A stretch of 64,000 nucleotides of DNA from NCBI RefSeq assembly GCF_020523825.1, contig NZ_JAJALK010000015.1, forward strand, positions 1-64,000, written 5' to 3'. A program made the position numbers and the translations under genes. A model generated the notes under the pieces. The model had not been told where the DNA came from. It saw only the letters and a program-made list of their open reading frames with translations, and made no database searches. The stretch is from Methylobacterium brachiatum (GTDB lineage: Bacteria > Pseudomonadota > Alphaproteobacteria > Rhizobiales > Beijerinckiaceae). Positions 21,468 to 31,114 of this stretch are shown here, piece by piece (within the stretch, counting starts at the first letter, position 1; each line of letters opens with the position of its first letter).

Positions 21468-21803
21468 CGGGACGCTCGCCCGGGATCCGCGGGAGCGATT
21501 GCCGGTGCGGTACCGGCCGCACGAAAGTCGACCTTCGCTCCCGACGCGGATTCCGCCGGGAGAATCAGATCTCAGCCGATGGGCCACGCAATGATGGCCG
21601 TGCCGGCATCCGTCTCAAGTGAGATAGCGAGCGCATTTCCAGGGAAAAGCAATTCCTGCGGTACAGTATTTACCAATGGAAAGTGTCACACATTCGTGTT
21701 GCAAACGTCGTGATTCGGATCCAGAGAGATTATGCCGCTGATAGATCTTTAGAGTTTTTCTAAAATAGGATCGAAAATCATCCGGCAACACATTTTCATC
21801 TTG
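21468..21803. other. Intergenic region upstream of the chemoreceptor gene
   Basis: No gene is supported here. The second half (about 21600-21800) is AT-richer, with TTTAGAGTTTTTCTAAAATAGG around 21750, and probably contains the promoter of the chemoreceptor. Confidence 0.4.
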
Positions 21804-23951
21804 ATGGAACCGCTTCCGATGTCTCGTGGGCAACCCTTCACGTTCGCCGGCTTCGAGCTCACGACCCTGACGATCGGCAAGATCCTGTGCGCGACCCTGT
21901 TCTCGATGAGCGTCATGCTGATCGCCTCGGGGGTCTCGACCCTGCGTGACGCTCAGGTCCAGGCGGACCAGAGCCATCGCGTGGTGGCGTTGACCGAGGC
22001 GAGCCGGACGCTACTCAAGGATCTCCTGGCCATCCGCATGGAGCGGGGCCGCACGCTCCAGGCCCTGAAGGCCGCCGAGCCGATTCCCGGTAAGGACGCG
22101 GCGCTGATCGCCGCCCAGCGCGCCACCATCGCGACCGGTCTCGCCCAGCTCGCGACGCTTGCCCGCGAGGTGGATGCGCCCACGGTGCTGGCGAAGGTCG
22201 AGCCGCTGCAGCGGGCCTACGAGGCCACGCTCAAGCTGCGCCCACAGGTCGATGCCGCTCTCGCGGTTCCGGCGGCGCAGCGGCCCGCCGGCACGCTGCC
22301 GGCCATCGCCGAGGCGTCGCAAGCGCTGCTCGACGCCTTCCTGGCGACGAACGACGCGGTCGACGCCGTCATCCCGCGCGGGGATGCGAGCCTTGCGCAT
22401 TATCTCGACCTGAAACGCGCCGCCTGGGCGTCGCGGGCCCTGATCGGCGGCGTGGTCGTGCGGATCGAAGCCGCCGTCGCCGCCGGCACCCCGTGGTCGC
22501 AGGCGGATGTCGTCGCCGCGGCCGAGGAGCGCGGTCGGCTGGCCGCCGCCTGGGCCGGCGTCGTCGCGGCCGCCGCCGATGAGCCGTCGAACACGGTCCG
22601 GGCCGCCTTCCGCAAGGCGAAGGCCGACAATTTCGAGGGCGAGGCCGAGGCGCGCCGCCGGGCCGCCACGGAGGCGCTCTCGCAGGGCCGGCCGACCGGC
22701 CTGTCCATCGACGACCTGCGCATCCGGCACACCGCCGAGGTGAACACGATCGCCGACCTGGCCACAGCCGCGCTCGACGCGCTGGTCGATCGGGCCCAGG
22801 CGCTGACCGAGGAGGCGCGTGCCGCGCTGTTGCGGACCGCCCTGTTCCTGATCGCCGCTCTGCTGCTGACCGGGTTTGGCACGCTGATCGTGGTTCGGCG
22901 GGTGCTGCGGCCGATCCGCAGCATGACCGGAGCGATGCGCGCCCTGGCCGACGGTGACGCCTCCGTCGTGGTTCCGGCCCGGGAGCGCCGGGACGAGATC
23001 GGCGCCATGGCCGGCGCCGTCCAGGTGTTCAAGGACAACCTGCTCCGGACCCGGCAGCTCGAAGCCGAGGCGGAGGAGGCGCGCCGCAGTGCCGAGGGGC
23101 AGCGCCGGGCCGTCATGCGCCAGATGGCCGAGACCTTCGAGGCCGCGGTCGCCGGCATCGTCACCCAGGTCTCGTCGGCCGCGACCGAGTTGCAGGCCAC
23201 GGCCTGGCAGATGACCGCGAGCGCCCAGCAGACCGCCAGCCAGTCCGGCACGGTCGCGGCGGCGGCCGAGCAATCCGCCTCCAACGTCAACACCGTGGCG
23301 AGCGCCGCCGAGCAGCTCGGCAGCACCGTCGAGGAGATCGGCCGCCAGGTGCAGGACTCGACGGCCCTGGCCCAACGGGCGGTCGGCGAGTCCGACCAGA
23401 CCGCCGCCCTCGTGTCCGAGCTGAGCGCCGCCGCCGCCCGGGTCGGCGACGTGGTGCAGCTGATCGCCTCGATCGCGGCGCAGACCAACCTGCTGGCGCT
23501 CAACGCCACGATCGAGGCCGCGCGGGCTGGCGCGACCGGACGGGGTTTCGCTGTGGTGGCCGCGGAGGTGAAGGAACTCGCCGGCCAGACCGCAAAGGCG
23601 ACCGAAGAGATCGCCAGCCAGATCGGCCGGATCCAGGGCGTCACCGGCGAGGCCGTGGGAGCGATCGGCGCGATCACCGGCCGGATCCGGGAGATCAACG
23701 CCGTTGCGACCACGATCGCGGCCGCGGTGGAGCAACAGGGCGCGGCGACGCGGGAGATCGTCCGCAACGTCACCCAGGCGACAGCGGGCACGCAGGAGGT
23801 CACCGGCAACATTGCCGGCGTGGCCCAGGCCGCCGGGCAGACCGGCGCGGCGGCCGAGCAGGTCCTCGCCTCGGCCACCGGGCTGTCGCGCCAGTCCGAG
23901 CAACTCGCGGCCGAGGTGGATCGCTTCCTCGCCAATGTCCGGGCCGCCTGA
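21804..23951 (+). CDS. Methyl-accepting chemotaxis protein
   Basis: This transmembrane chemoreceptor has about 715 residues. TM1 lies at about residues 24-44, followed by a long helical periplasmic sensor region, TM2 at about 340-360, HAMP (RRVLRPIRSMTGAMRALADGD) and a cytoplasmic signalling domain whose tip reads QTNLLALNATIEAARAG (about 555-575), the CheA/CheW-binding hairpin. There is no C-terminal NWETF-type pentapeptide for CheR/CheB docking. The signal it senses is unknown. The ATG at 21804 directly follows an in-frame TTG. A second ATG at 21819 is also plausible. No other che genes are adjacent. Confidence 0.9.
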   Translation: MEPLPMSRGQPFTFAGFELTTLTIGKILCATLFSMSVMLIASGVSTLRDAQVQADQSHRVVALTEASRTLLKDLLAIRMERGRTLQALKAAEPIPGKDAALIAAQRATIATGLAQLATLAREVDAPTVLAKVEPLQRAYEATLKLRPQVDAALAVPAAQRPAGTLPAIAEASQALLDAFLATNDAVDAVIPRGDASLAHYLDLKRAAWASRALIGGVVVRIEAAVAAGTPWSQADVVAAAEERGRLAAAWAGVVAAAADEPSNTVRAAFRKAKADNFEGEAEARRRAATEALSQGRPTGLSIDDLRIRHTAEVNTIADLATAALDALVDRAQALTEEARAALLRTALFLIAALLLTGFGTLIVVRRVLRPIRSMTGAMRALADGDASVVVPARERRDEIGAMAGAVQVFKDNLLRTRQLEAEAEEARRSAEGQRRAVMRQMAETFEAAVAGIVTQVSSAATELQATAWQMTASAQQTASQSGTVAAAAEQSASNVNTVASAAEQLGSTVEEIGRQVQDSTALAQRAVGESDQTAALVSELSAAAARVGDVVQLIASIAAQTNLLALNATIEAARAGATGRGFAVVAAEVKELAGQTAKATEEIASQIGRIQGVTGEAVGAIGAITGRIREINAVATTIAAAVEQQGAATREIVRNVTQATAGTQEVTGNIAGVAQAAGQTGAAAEQVLASATGLSRQSEQLAAEVDRFLANVRAA

Positions 23952-24234
23952 ATCCGGGCGGGCGTCGCGCTGCGTCGGGGCTACCCTTCCGAGACGACGC
24001 ACAGGTTACGAGACCAGATTCGGCCGGCCTGTTCCCCGCGCCGAAGCGGTCCGGTGATTGTTTCGCGGTCCGTCATGCAATAGCGCGCGGCTCAAGGCAC
24101 AAATTTGCTCGTGTCAAGAAATAAATAATCGCCGTCTTGCAAAATTGTGCATGGTAAAAGCGCAGAACAACATCGTTTACGGCTGCGCGATCCGAGATAA
24201 ACAGACGCTCATCTCGCACGGTTGAGGTTGTTCG

Positions 24235-26592
24235 ATGAGCCGACCCAGGGCATTGGCCGATTTGGTGTCGATCCTGCTTGGATCGGTCGTGGCTTCGATG
24301 GGTTTGGCCCTGTTGGCCGGCGGGGCATACTTGGCGTGGCTCGGCGGCAGCTGGTATTTCGTGGTCATGGGCGCCGCGATGCTTGTCTCCGGCATCCTGG
24401 TCGCCCAGCGCCGGCGCGAAGGCGCGCTGCTCTACGGGGCGGCGTTCGTCCTCACCGGGGCCTGGGCGGTCTGGGAGGTCGGGTTCGCGTTCTGGCCGCT
24501 GGTCTCGCGGCTGTTTGCGCTGGCGGTGCTCGCCTGCGTGGTCGCCCTGGTCGCACCGCTGCTCGATCGATCCGGCAGCGTCGCGTGGCGCCGGGCCTCC
24601 CTGGGCCTCGCCGCCGCTGTGGCACTCGCCCTGGTGGCGACCACGCTGCGGGCGTTCCAGCCGGCGCCGATCATCGCCGCGACCGAGGTTGCGGCGGTGC
24701 ATCCGGCGACCCAGGCGGGGCCGCAGGTCGATTGGGCGGCCTGGGGCAACACCAATGCCGGCACACGCTTCGCCGGGCTGACCCAGATCGACGCCACCAA
24801 CGTCGCCCAACTCCAGCCGGCCTGGACCTTCCGCACCGGGGACATCGCCGTGAGCAACGGCTTCGGCGCCGAGGACCAGACCACGCCGCTCCAGATCGGC
24901 GACACCGTCTATGTCTGCACGCCCAACGACATCGTCATCGCGCTCGACGCCGATACCGGCGCGCAGCGCTGGCGCCACGATCCGAAGGCGAGCGCCCCGC
25001 AATGGCAGCGGTGCCGCGGGCTCGGCTATCACGATGCGGGTGCCGCGGAGGGTGGAAAGGTCTGCCCCCGCCGCCTGCTGCTCGCCACGATCGACGCGCG
25101 CCTGATCGCCCTCGACGCCGCCACCGGCCAGCCCTGCACCGATTTCGGGACGGGCGGCACGGTCGATCTCAAGACCGACATGGGTGAAGTCAAATCCGGC
25201 TACTACACGCAGACCGCGGCGCCGCTGATCGCCGGCGATCTCGTGGTGGTGGGCGGCCGGGTCGCCGACAATATCGAGACCGGGGAGCCCGGCGGCGTGG
25301 TCCGGGCCTACGACGTCGCCAGCGGCGAGCTGCGCTGGGCCTGGGACCCGGGCAACCCGGCGACCACCCGCCTGCCGCCGCCGGGCGAGACCTATACGCG
25401 CGGCACGCCCAACGTCTGGACCAGCATGGCGTATGATTCGGCCCTGGGCCTGATCTACGCGCCCACCGGCAACGCGACGCCCGACTTCTTCGGCGGCCAC
25501 CGCACCGCGCAGGACGATGCCACCAACTCGTCGATCTTCGCGCTGGACGCGGCGACCGGGCGGCCGCGCTGGCACGTCCAGCTCGTGCACAAGGACCTGT
25601 GGGACTTCGACGTGCCGGCCCAGCCGGCGCTCTACGACCTGCCCGACGGCAACGGCGGCACCGTGCCGGGGCTGATCGCCGCCACCAAGCACGGCCAGAT
25701 CTTCCTGCTGAACCGCGCGACGGGGGCGCCGATCGCGCCGATCACCGAGCGGCCGGTGCCGCAAGGCAATGTGCCGGGCGAGCATTACGCGCCGACGCAG
25801 CCCTATTCGGACATGCCGTCGATCGGCACAGAGACCCTGACGGAAGCCGACATGTGGGGGGCGACGCCGTTCGACCAACTCCTGTGCCGGATCCAGTTCA
25901 AGACCATGCGCCACGAGGGGACCTTCACCCCGCCGGGCTTCGACACCGCGCTCCAGATGCCGGGCTCGCTCGGCGGCATGAACTGGGGCAGCACCGCGAT
26001 CGACATGAGCCGGGACTACCTGATCGTGAACGACATGCGGCTCGGCCTGTGGAACCGGCTGATCCCGAGGGAACAGGTCGAGACCGGCAAGGCCGCCGGC
26101 ACCGAGATGGGCCTGTCGTCGATGCGCGGCACGCCCTACGTCTCCCTGCGCAACCGCTTCGTGTCGGCGCTGAACGTGCCGTGCCAGAAGCCGCCCTTCG
26201 GCACGCTGACCGCCATCGACCTGAGGGCGCGCCGCATCGCCTGGCAGGTCCCGCTCGGCACGGTCGAGGATACCGGGCCGCTGGGGATCAAGATGCACCT
26301 GCCGATCCCGATCGGCATGCCCTCGCTCGGCGGGTCCCTGGTGACCGGCTCGGGCCTGATCTTCTTCGCCGGCACCCAGGATTACTACCTGCGGGCGTTC
26401 GATGCCGCGACCGGCCGCGAGGTCTGGAAGGGCCGCCTGCCGGTGGGCAGCCAGGGGGCGCCGATGACCTACCGGTCGCCCAAGACCGGTCGGCAATACG
26501 TTGTGATCACGGCCGGCGGCGCCCGCCAGTCCCCCGACCGCGGCGACTACGTGGTCGCCTACGCGCTGCCCGCCGATTCCGGATCGAAGTGA
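24235..26592 (+). CDS. gcd: Membrane-bound PQQ-dependent glucose/quinate/shikimate-family dehydrogenase
   Basis: This 785-residue inner membrane quinoprotein has five N-terminal spans in the first 120 residues and a periplasmic eight-bladed propeller that binds PQQ. It carries the family segments VDWAAWGNTNAGTRFAGLTQI, TPLQIGDTVYVCTPNDIVIALDADTG and FDVPAQPALYDLP. Such enzymes oxidise glucose, quinate or shikimate in the periplasm and pass electrons to ubiquinone. PQQ use fits a methylotroph. The substrate (glucose versus quinate) cannot be fixed from motifs alone. The upstream 180 bases are AT-richer and probably hold the promoter. Confidence 0.9.
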   Translation: MSRPRALADLVSILLGSVVASMGLALLAGGAYLAWLGGSWYFVVMGAAMLVSGILVAQRRREGALLYGAAFVLTGAWAVWEVGFAFWPLVSRLFALAVLACVVALVAPLLDRSGSVAWRRASLGLAAAVALALVATTLRAFQPAPIIAATEVAAVHPATQAGPQVDWAAWGNTNAGTRFAGLTQIDATNVAQLQPAWTFRTGDIAVSNGFGAEDQTTPLQIGDTVYVCTPNDIVIALDADTGAQRWRHDPKASAPQWQRCRGLGYHDAGAAEGGKVCPRRLLLATIDARLIALDAATGQPCTDFGTGGTVDLKTDMGEVKSGYYTQTAAPLIAGDLVVVGGRVADNIETGEPGGVVRAYDVASGELRWAWDPGNPATTRLPPPGETYTRGTPNVWTSMAYDSALGLIYAPTGNATPDFFGGHRTAQDDATNSSIFALDAATGRPRWHVQLVHKDLWDFDVPAQPALYDLPDGNGGTVPGLIAATKHGQIFLLNRATGAPIAPITERPVPQGNVPGEHYAPTQPYSDMPSIGTETLTEADMWGATPFDQLLCRIQFKTMRHEGTFTPPGFDTALQMPGSLGGMNWGSTAIDMSRDYLIVNDMRLGLWNRLIPREQVETGKAAGTEMGLSSMRGTPYVSLRNRFVSALNVPCQKPPFGTLTAIDLRARRIAWQVPLGTVEDTGPLGIKMHLPIPIGMPSLGGSLVTGSGLIFFAGTQDYYLRAFDAATGREVWKGRLPVGSQGAPMTYRSPKTGRQYVVITAGGARQSPDRGDYVVAYALPADSGSK

Positions 26593-26597
26593 TCCGG

Positions 26598-26732
26598 TTC
26601 GAAGACGGCAAAATCGGGGTTCCCAAAGGGCTGGCTCTTTGGCGGGGTTCGGGGGCGGAGCCCCTGGATGCATCGGTCGAAGCCCGACAGCAGGGCTCTG
26701 CCCTGCACCCGCAGGTCCCGACCTTTTGAAAC
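26598..26732. repeat. Intergenic GC-rich inverted-repeat (REP-like) element
   Basis: The gap between the convergent gcd and rnhB genes consists of short self-complementary pieces such as GGGGGCGGAGCCCC and GCAGGGCTCTGCCCTGC. This is the style of dispersed intergenic repeats in methylobacteria. It may also act as a bidirectional terminator. Copy number elsewhere cannot be seen here. Confidence 0.5.
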
Positions 26733-27356
26733 CTAGCCGAACCCGCGGGTGAAGCTGAGACGGTGGTGCGGGCTCCGGCCCAGGGCCGTCAGGCCAGCGC
26801 GGTGCAGGGCCGTGCCGTAGCCGACATTGCGCTCCCAGCCGTAGCCCGGATGGCGCTCGGCCAGCCGGCGCATGAGGTCGTCGCGGAAGACCTTGGCGAC
26901 GATCGAGGCGGCGGCGATCTGCGGCACCAGGGCATCGCCGCCGACCACCGCGCGGCCCGGCAGGCCGGGCAGGGCGTCCCGGCCGTCGACCAGGACCGGC
27001 GCCGCAATGCCGAGGCGTGCCACCGCCCGCGCCATGGCGTCGAGGGTCGCGGCGCGGATGTTGATCTGGTCGATCAGCGCCCGGGAGCCCGCCGCCACGG
27101 CAACCCGGGCATGGGCACGGATCAGGGGCGCTAGCTGGGCGCGAACCGGCTCGGGCACGCGCTTGCTGTCGTCCAGGGCGCCCAGCAGGGCCGGGGGGAT
27201 CGCATTCGGGTCGAACCAGACCGCGGCCACGACCACCGGTCCGCACAGGGCGCCGCGCCCGACCTCGTCGCAGCCGATCACCGGCGGGTAATTCTTGGCG
27301 CGGGCCGGGTCGAAGGGCGGGGTGAGGATGGATCTGGTTCGCTTCACGGGCGGCAT
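26733..27356 (-). CDS. rnhB: Ribonuclease HII
   Basis: This 207-residue enzyme removes RNA from RNA-DNA hybrids, including single ribonucleotides in DNA. It has the RNase HII motif GCDEVGRGALCGPVV (about residues 28-42) with the catalytic Asp-Glu pair, then DDSKRV and the AAASIVAKVFRD segment with the third and fourth acidic positions nearby. The ATG at 27356 fits the family length; the frame continues upstream but into the glycosyltransferase region. It has the same orientation as the upstream glycosyltransferase gene, with a 38-base gap. Confidence 0.93.
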   Translation of the reverse strand: MPPVKRTRSILTPPFDPARAKNYPPVIGCDEVGRGALCGPVVVAAVWFDPNAIPPALLGALDDSKRVPEPVRAQLAPLIRAHARVAVAAGSRALIDQINIRAATLDAMARAVARLGIAAPVLVDGRDALPGLPGRAVVGGDALVPQIAAASIVAKVFRDDLMRRLAERHPGYGWERNVGYGTALHRAGLTALGRSPHHRLSFTRGFG

Positions 27357-27394
27357 GCGGCCGTCCTGCCATCCCGCGCGGCCGTCGTCACGGT

Positions 27395-28456
27395 TCAGGC
27401 GGCGTTCCGGGTGCCCCGCTCGCCGCCATGCGCCTCGATGATGTTGCCGAAGAACTGATCGGCGCTGACGTCCCAGCCGCGGCGCAGGGCCTCCTGCCGG
27501 CACTCGGCCCGGGACAGGCGGAGCGCCGCGAGCGCGGCCGCGCGCAGGTCGTGGTCGAGGATCCCGACCCGGGTCCCACTCAGCACGTCGTTGGGTCCCG
27601 GCACCGGGAAGGCGGCGATCGGCAGGCCGCAGGCCATGGCCTCCAGGAGCACGATGCCGAACGTGTCGGTGAGGCTCGGGAACACGAAGGCGTCGCAGGC
27701 GGCGTAGACCGATGCCAGCGCCGCGCCGGTCCGCGTGCCGAGGAAGCGCGCCTCCGGAGCCAGGGCCTGCAGCCGCGCCCGGTCCGGCCCGTCGCCGACC
27801 ACGACTTTGGTGCCGGGCAGATCGAGGCTGAGGAAGGCGGCGAGGTTCTTCTCGACGGCGAGCCGGCCGACATAGAGGAACAGCGGCCGCGGCAGTTGTG
27901 CCAGTTCCGCCGGCGGCGGCTCGCCGGGGGCGGCCGGGCGGAACCGCTCGGTGTCGACCCCGCGGGTCCAGCGCATCAGGTGGGTGAAACCCCTGGCCTC
28001 CAGCTCCGCCTGGAGGGTCGGGGTGCTGACCATCGTGCCCCGGGCCGCGCCGTGGAAGCTGCGCAGATAGGCGTAGGACCACGCCTCCGGCACCGGCAGC
28101 CGGGCCGCGAGGTATTCCGGAAACCGCGTGTGATAGCTCGTGGTGAAGGGCAGCCCGTGGGCCAGGCAGTGGCGCCGGGCCGCGAAGCCGATCGGCCCCT
28201 CGGTGGCGATATGGACATGGCTCGGCCGCTCCTTGGCCCAGCGCGCCGCCACCCGGTCCCGTCCGGCCAGGGCCAGGCGGATCTCCGTGTAGCCCGGCAG
28301 GGGCAGCGAACGGAAATCGGCCACCGAGAGCAGGGCCGTCTCGAAGCCGTGCTCGGGCGCCCGGCGGACCATCTGCTCCAGGGAGCGGACCACGCCGTTG
28401 ACCTGCGGATGCCAGGCGTCGCTGGCGATGAGGAGCTTCACCGAGCGATCCCTCAC
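27395..28456 (-). CDS. GT4-type glycosyltransferase (MgtA/SqdX-like)
   Basis: This glycosyltransferase of about 353 residues has a GT-B fold: LLIASDAWHPQVNGVVRSLE at the N-terminus, TSYHTRFPEYLAARL, a FLYVGRLAVEKNL nucleotide-sugar-domain start, and FPSLTDTFGIVLLEAMACGLP with the conserved E of the EX7E motif. It resembles alpha-mannosyl or diacylglycerol glucuronyl/sulfoquinovosyl transferases of the MgtA/SqdX group. It starts at a GTG overlapping the stop of the metallophosphoesterase gene (GTGA), so the two are translationally coupled. The pairing of this transferase with this phosphoesterase suggests envelope lipid or glycolipid metabolism. Confidence 0.85.
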   Translation of the reverse strand: MRDRSVKLLIASDAWHPQVNGVVRSLEQMVRRAPEHGFETALLSVADFRSLPLPGYTEIRLALAGRDRVAARWAKERPSHVHIATEGPIGFAARRHCLAHGLPFTTSYHTRFPEYLAARLPVPEAWSYAYLRSFHGAARGTMVSTPTLQAELEARGFTHLMRWTRGVDTERFRPAAPGEPPPAELAQLPRPLFLYVGRLAVEKNLAAFLSLDLPGTKVVVGDGPDRARLQALAPEARFLGTRTGAALASVYAACDAFVFPSLTDTFGIVLLEAMACGLPIAAFPVPGPNDVLSGTRVGILDHDLRAAALAALRLSRAECRQEALRRGWDVSADQFFGNIIEAHGGERGTRNAA

Positions 28457-29268
28457 GCCACCGCGCGCCGGCCCGTCACGGCCCGCGGCGCAGCCTCGGC
28501 CTCGCGCGCCCGCAGGATGCTCGGATAGTGCAGCACCTCGATGCGGCCGTCGTAATGCTCGATCAGCCCGGTGCAGGATTCCACCCAGTCACCGGTGTTG
28601 AGGTAGCGCAAATCGCCGATCGCCCGGTCGGCGGCGTGGTGGATATGCCCGCAGATCACGCCGTTCGCGCCCTGGCGACGCGCCTCCTCGGCCAGGATCG
28701 TCTCGAACCGGCCGATGAAGCTGACGGCGTTCTTCACCCGCAGCTTCGCCCAGGCCGAGAGCGACCAGTAGGACAGGCCGACCCGTCGCCGGATCCGGTT
28801 GATCACGGTGTTGAGCGTCAGGGCCAGCGTGTAGGCGCCGTCGCCGAGATGGGCGAGCCAGGGCGAGTGCCGCACCACCATGTCGAACTGGTCGCCGTGG
28901 ATCACCAGGTAGCGCTGCCCGTCGGCCGCCTCGTGGATCGCGGTCTCGGCGATCTCGATGCCGCCGAAATTGGTGCCGACGTAGTCTCGCAGGAACTCGT
29001 CGTGGTTGCCCGGCAGGTAGACGATCCGGGCGCCCTTGCGCACCTTGCGCAGGAGCTTCTGGACGACGTCGTTGTGTTCCTGCGGCCAGTACCAGCCGGA
29101 GCGCAGCTGCCAGCCGTCCACGATGTCGCCGACCAGGTAGACCGTGTCGGCGTCGTAATCGCGCAGGAACGACAGGAGCAGCCCGGCCTGGCAGCCGCGC
29201 GTTCCGAGATGCAGGTCCGACAGGAACAGCGTGCGGACCCGGACCGGCATCTCCTCATCCTCGGCCAC
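28453..29268 (-). CDS. UDP-2,3-diacylglucosamine diphosphatase-like metallophosphoesterase
   Basis: This calcineurin-like phosphoesterase of about 271 residues has the five metal-binding blocks in order: FLSDLHLGT, GDIVDGW, LPGNHDE, IHGDQFD and CGHIHH. The pattern matches the LpxH-related group annotated as UDP-2,3-diacylglucosamine diphosphatase, though this subgroup often sits with glycolipid glycosyltransferases and may have another phosphodiester substrate. I start at GTG 29268, which has GGGAGGG about five bases upstream. ATG 29250 and GTG 29316 are alternatives. It is coupled to the GT4 gene. Confidence 0.8.
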   Translation of the reverse strand: MAEDEEMPVRVRTLFLSDLHLGTRGCQAGLLLSFLRDYDADTVYLVGDIVDGWQLRSGWYWPQEHNDVVQKLLRKVRKGARIVYLPGNHDEFLRDYVGTNFGGIEIAETAIHEAADGQRYLVIHGDQFDMVVRHSPWLAHLGDGAYTLALTLNTVINRIRRRVGLSYWSLSAWAKLRVKNAVSFIGRFETILAEEARRQGANGVICGHIHHAADRAIGDLRYLNTGDWVESCTGLIEHYDGRIEVLHYPSILRAREAEAAPRAVTGRRAVA

Positions 29269-29316
29269 GTCACCCTCCCGGCGGTCGAACGGTGCCGGGA
29301 TCCAGAGCGCGATCAC

Positions 29317-29802
29317 GTCTCAGTTTGATGACGCGGGGGTGGATCGCTGTGGGTGTTGTGGTGCGCTGCAGCGGAAGTTCTCAAGCCCGAATAGCTGGCG
29401 TTGCGGCGCACAAAAAATTTTTTTACCGCGATCCCGAAGTTTTTCCGGTTTTGCTTCCGAGCTTCGCCGCCTCATAATACCAGATAACCGGTGGCTCGGC
29501 GTGAGCCGGGCCGGACGCGTACTGGAAGGCGGCCAGGGTGCCTTGAGACGAGGCGCCGTAGAACGGGACGGCATTTCGGAGGCGACCGGCGCGCGGGGGC
29601 GCGCCGCGACGCGAGCGGCACGAGGCCGCCTGCCGCTCCGCTGAGCCCCCCGATCCACGGATGACGCGGATGACGTTCGGGACGCTGCGGTCTGCCGCGG
29701 CCACCGGCGCCGCTCGCAGGATGCCCGACACGGCCGCCGAGGACGTTCGAACGAACCGGCGCGGGTCCGCCCGCGCACAACAGAGTTTTTGGAGGAAACA
29801 CC
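29317..29802. promoter_or_regulatory. Probable promoter region of the serine-cycle operon
   Basis: This 486-base divergent gap lies between the metallophosphoesterase gene and sga and holds no supported gene. It contains a striking A6T7 tract at 29412-29424 flanked by GCGG and CCGC, a TTTTGCTTCC stretch and CATAATACCAG near 29472. Serine-cycle genes in M. extorquens are controlled by the LysR-type regulator QscR, so an activator site here is likely, but I cannot point to it. A strong GGAGG precedes the sga ATG. Confidence 0.45.
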
Positions 29803-31011
29803 ATGGCCGCAACCCGGCGCCCCGGTCGCAACCATCTCTTCATCCCCGGCCCCACGAACATCCCGGACCGCGTCCTGCGCGCGATGCACGTGCCGTCCGA
29901 GGATCACCGCTCGCCGGGCTTCCCCGAGCTGGTGAAGCCGCTGCTGCAGGACGCCAAGATCGTGTTCGGCTCGACCGCCGGGACGGTCATCCTGTTCCCG
30001 TCTTCGGGCACCGGCATCTGGGAATCGGCCCTGTCCAACACCCTCTGCCGCGGCGACAAGGTGCTGACGTCCCGCTACGGCCAGTTCAGCCACCTCTGGG
30101 TCGACATGGCCCAGCGCCTCGGCCTCGACGTGATCGTCCAGGAGGAGGAATGGGGCACCGGCGCCGATCCGCAGAAAATCGAGGAGGCGCTCCGGGCCGA
30201 TAAGGACCACGCCATCAAGGCCGTGATGGTCGTCCACAACGAGACCGCCACCGGCGTCACCAGCGACATCGCCGCCGTGCGCAAGGCGCTCGACGCCGCC
30301 GGCCACCCGGCGCTGCTGTTCGTGGACGGCATCTCGTCGATCGGCTCGCTGCCGTTCTACATGGACGAGTGGAAGGTCGATTGCGCCATCGCGGGCTCGC
30401 AGAAGGGCTTCATGCTGCCGGCCGGCCTCGGCCTGATCTGCATCAGCCCCAAGGCGCTGAAGATCGCCGAGGGCGGCACCGGCCGCAACGACCGGCTCGG
30501 CCACGCCTACTTCGCCTGGAAGGACCAGCTCGCGGCCAACGCCACCGGCTACTTCCCCTACACCCCGGTCCTGCCGCTGCTCTACGGCCTGCGCGAGGCC
30601 CTGGCGATCGTGAAGGAGGAGGGGCTGGAGAACATCTACCACCGCCATCACGTCCTCGCCGAGGCGACCCGCCAGGCGGTGGCGGCCTGGGGCCTCAAGC
30701 CCTGCGCCAAGGAGCCGAAGTGGAACTCCGACACGGTCACGGCGATCGTGGTGCCGGAGGGCGCCGACGCCGCCAAGGTGATCACGCATGCCTACGAGCG
30801 CTACAACCTCTCGCTGGGCGCCGGCCTGTCGAAAGTTGCCGGGAAGGTGTTCCGGATCGGCCACCTGGGCGACCTGAACGAGCTGTCCCTGCTCGGCGCT
30901 ATCGCGGGCGCCGAGATGGCGATGCTCGATTGCGGCATCAAGGTCACGCCGGGCTCGGGCGTCGCCGCGGCATCGAGCTACCTGCGCGAGAATCCGCTGC
31001 ACAAGGCGTAA
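29803..31011 (+). CDS. sga: Serine-glyoxylate aminotransferase
   Basis: This 402-residue PLP enzyme of class V aminotransferases moves the amino group of serine to glyoxylate, giving hydroxypyruvate and glycine; it is an early step of the serine cycle. Visible features are the FIPGPTNIPDRVLRAM N-terminus, STAGTVILFPSSGTG for PLP phosphate binding, FVDGISSIGS with the PLP-ring Asp and the Schiff-base Lys in AGSQKGFM (about residue 200). The ATG has a textbook GGAGG site. It is the first gene of the eight-gene serine-cycle run. Confidence 0.96.
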   Translation: MAATRRPGRNHLFIPGPTNIPDRVLRAMHVPSEDHRSPGFPELVKPLLQDAKIVFGSTAGTVILFPSSGTGIWESALSNTLCRGDKVLTSRYGQFSHLWVDMAQRLGLDVIVQEEEWGTGADPQKIEEALRADKDHAIKAVMVVHNETATGVTSDIAAVRKALDAAGHPALLFVDGISSIGSLPFYMDEWKVDCAIAGSQKGFMLPAGLGLICISPKALKIAEGGTGRNDRLGHAYFAWKDQLAANATGYFPYTPVLPLLYGLREALAIVKEEGLENIYHRHHVLAEATRQAVAAWGLKPCAKEPKWNSDTVTAIVVPEGADAAKVITHAYERYNLSLGAGLSKVAGKVFRIGHLGDLNELSLLGAIAGAEMAMLDCGIKVTPGSGVAAASSYLRENPLHKA

Positions 31012-31114
31012 TTCACGCCCGTCGTCGAAGCGGGGTCGGCTTGCCGGCTCCGCTTCGACGCGCAAGTAAGAACAAGAATCCCGAGGAAACCGCCCGTCGC
31101 CCGAGAGGGGATCC

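Noticed and set aside
24073..27372. 1099-codon open frame on the minus strand across gcd
   Set aside because: Same reason: the plus strand codes for a well-conserved PQQ enzyme, and the minus frame has only composition-driven Arg/Gly/His-rich sequence.
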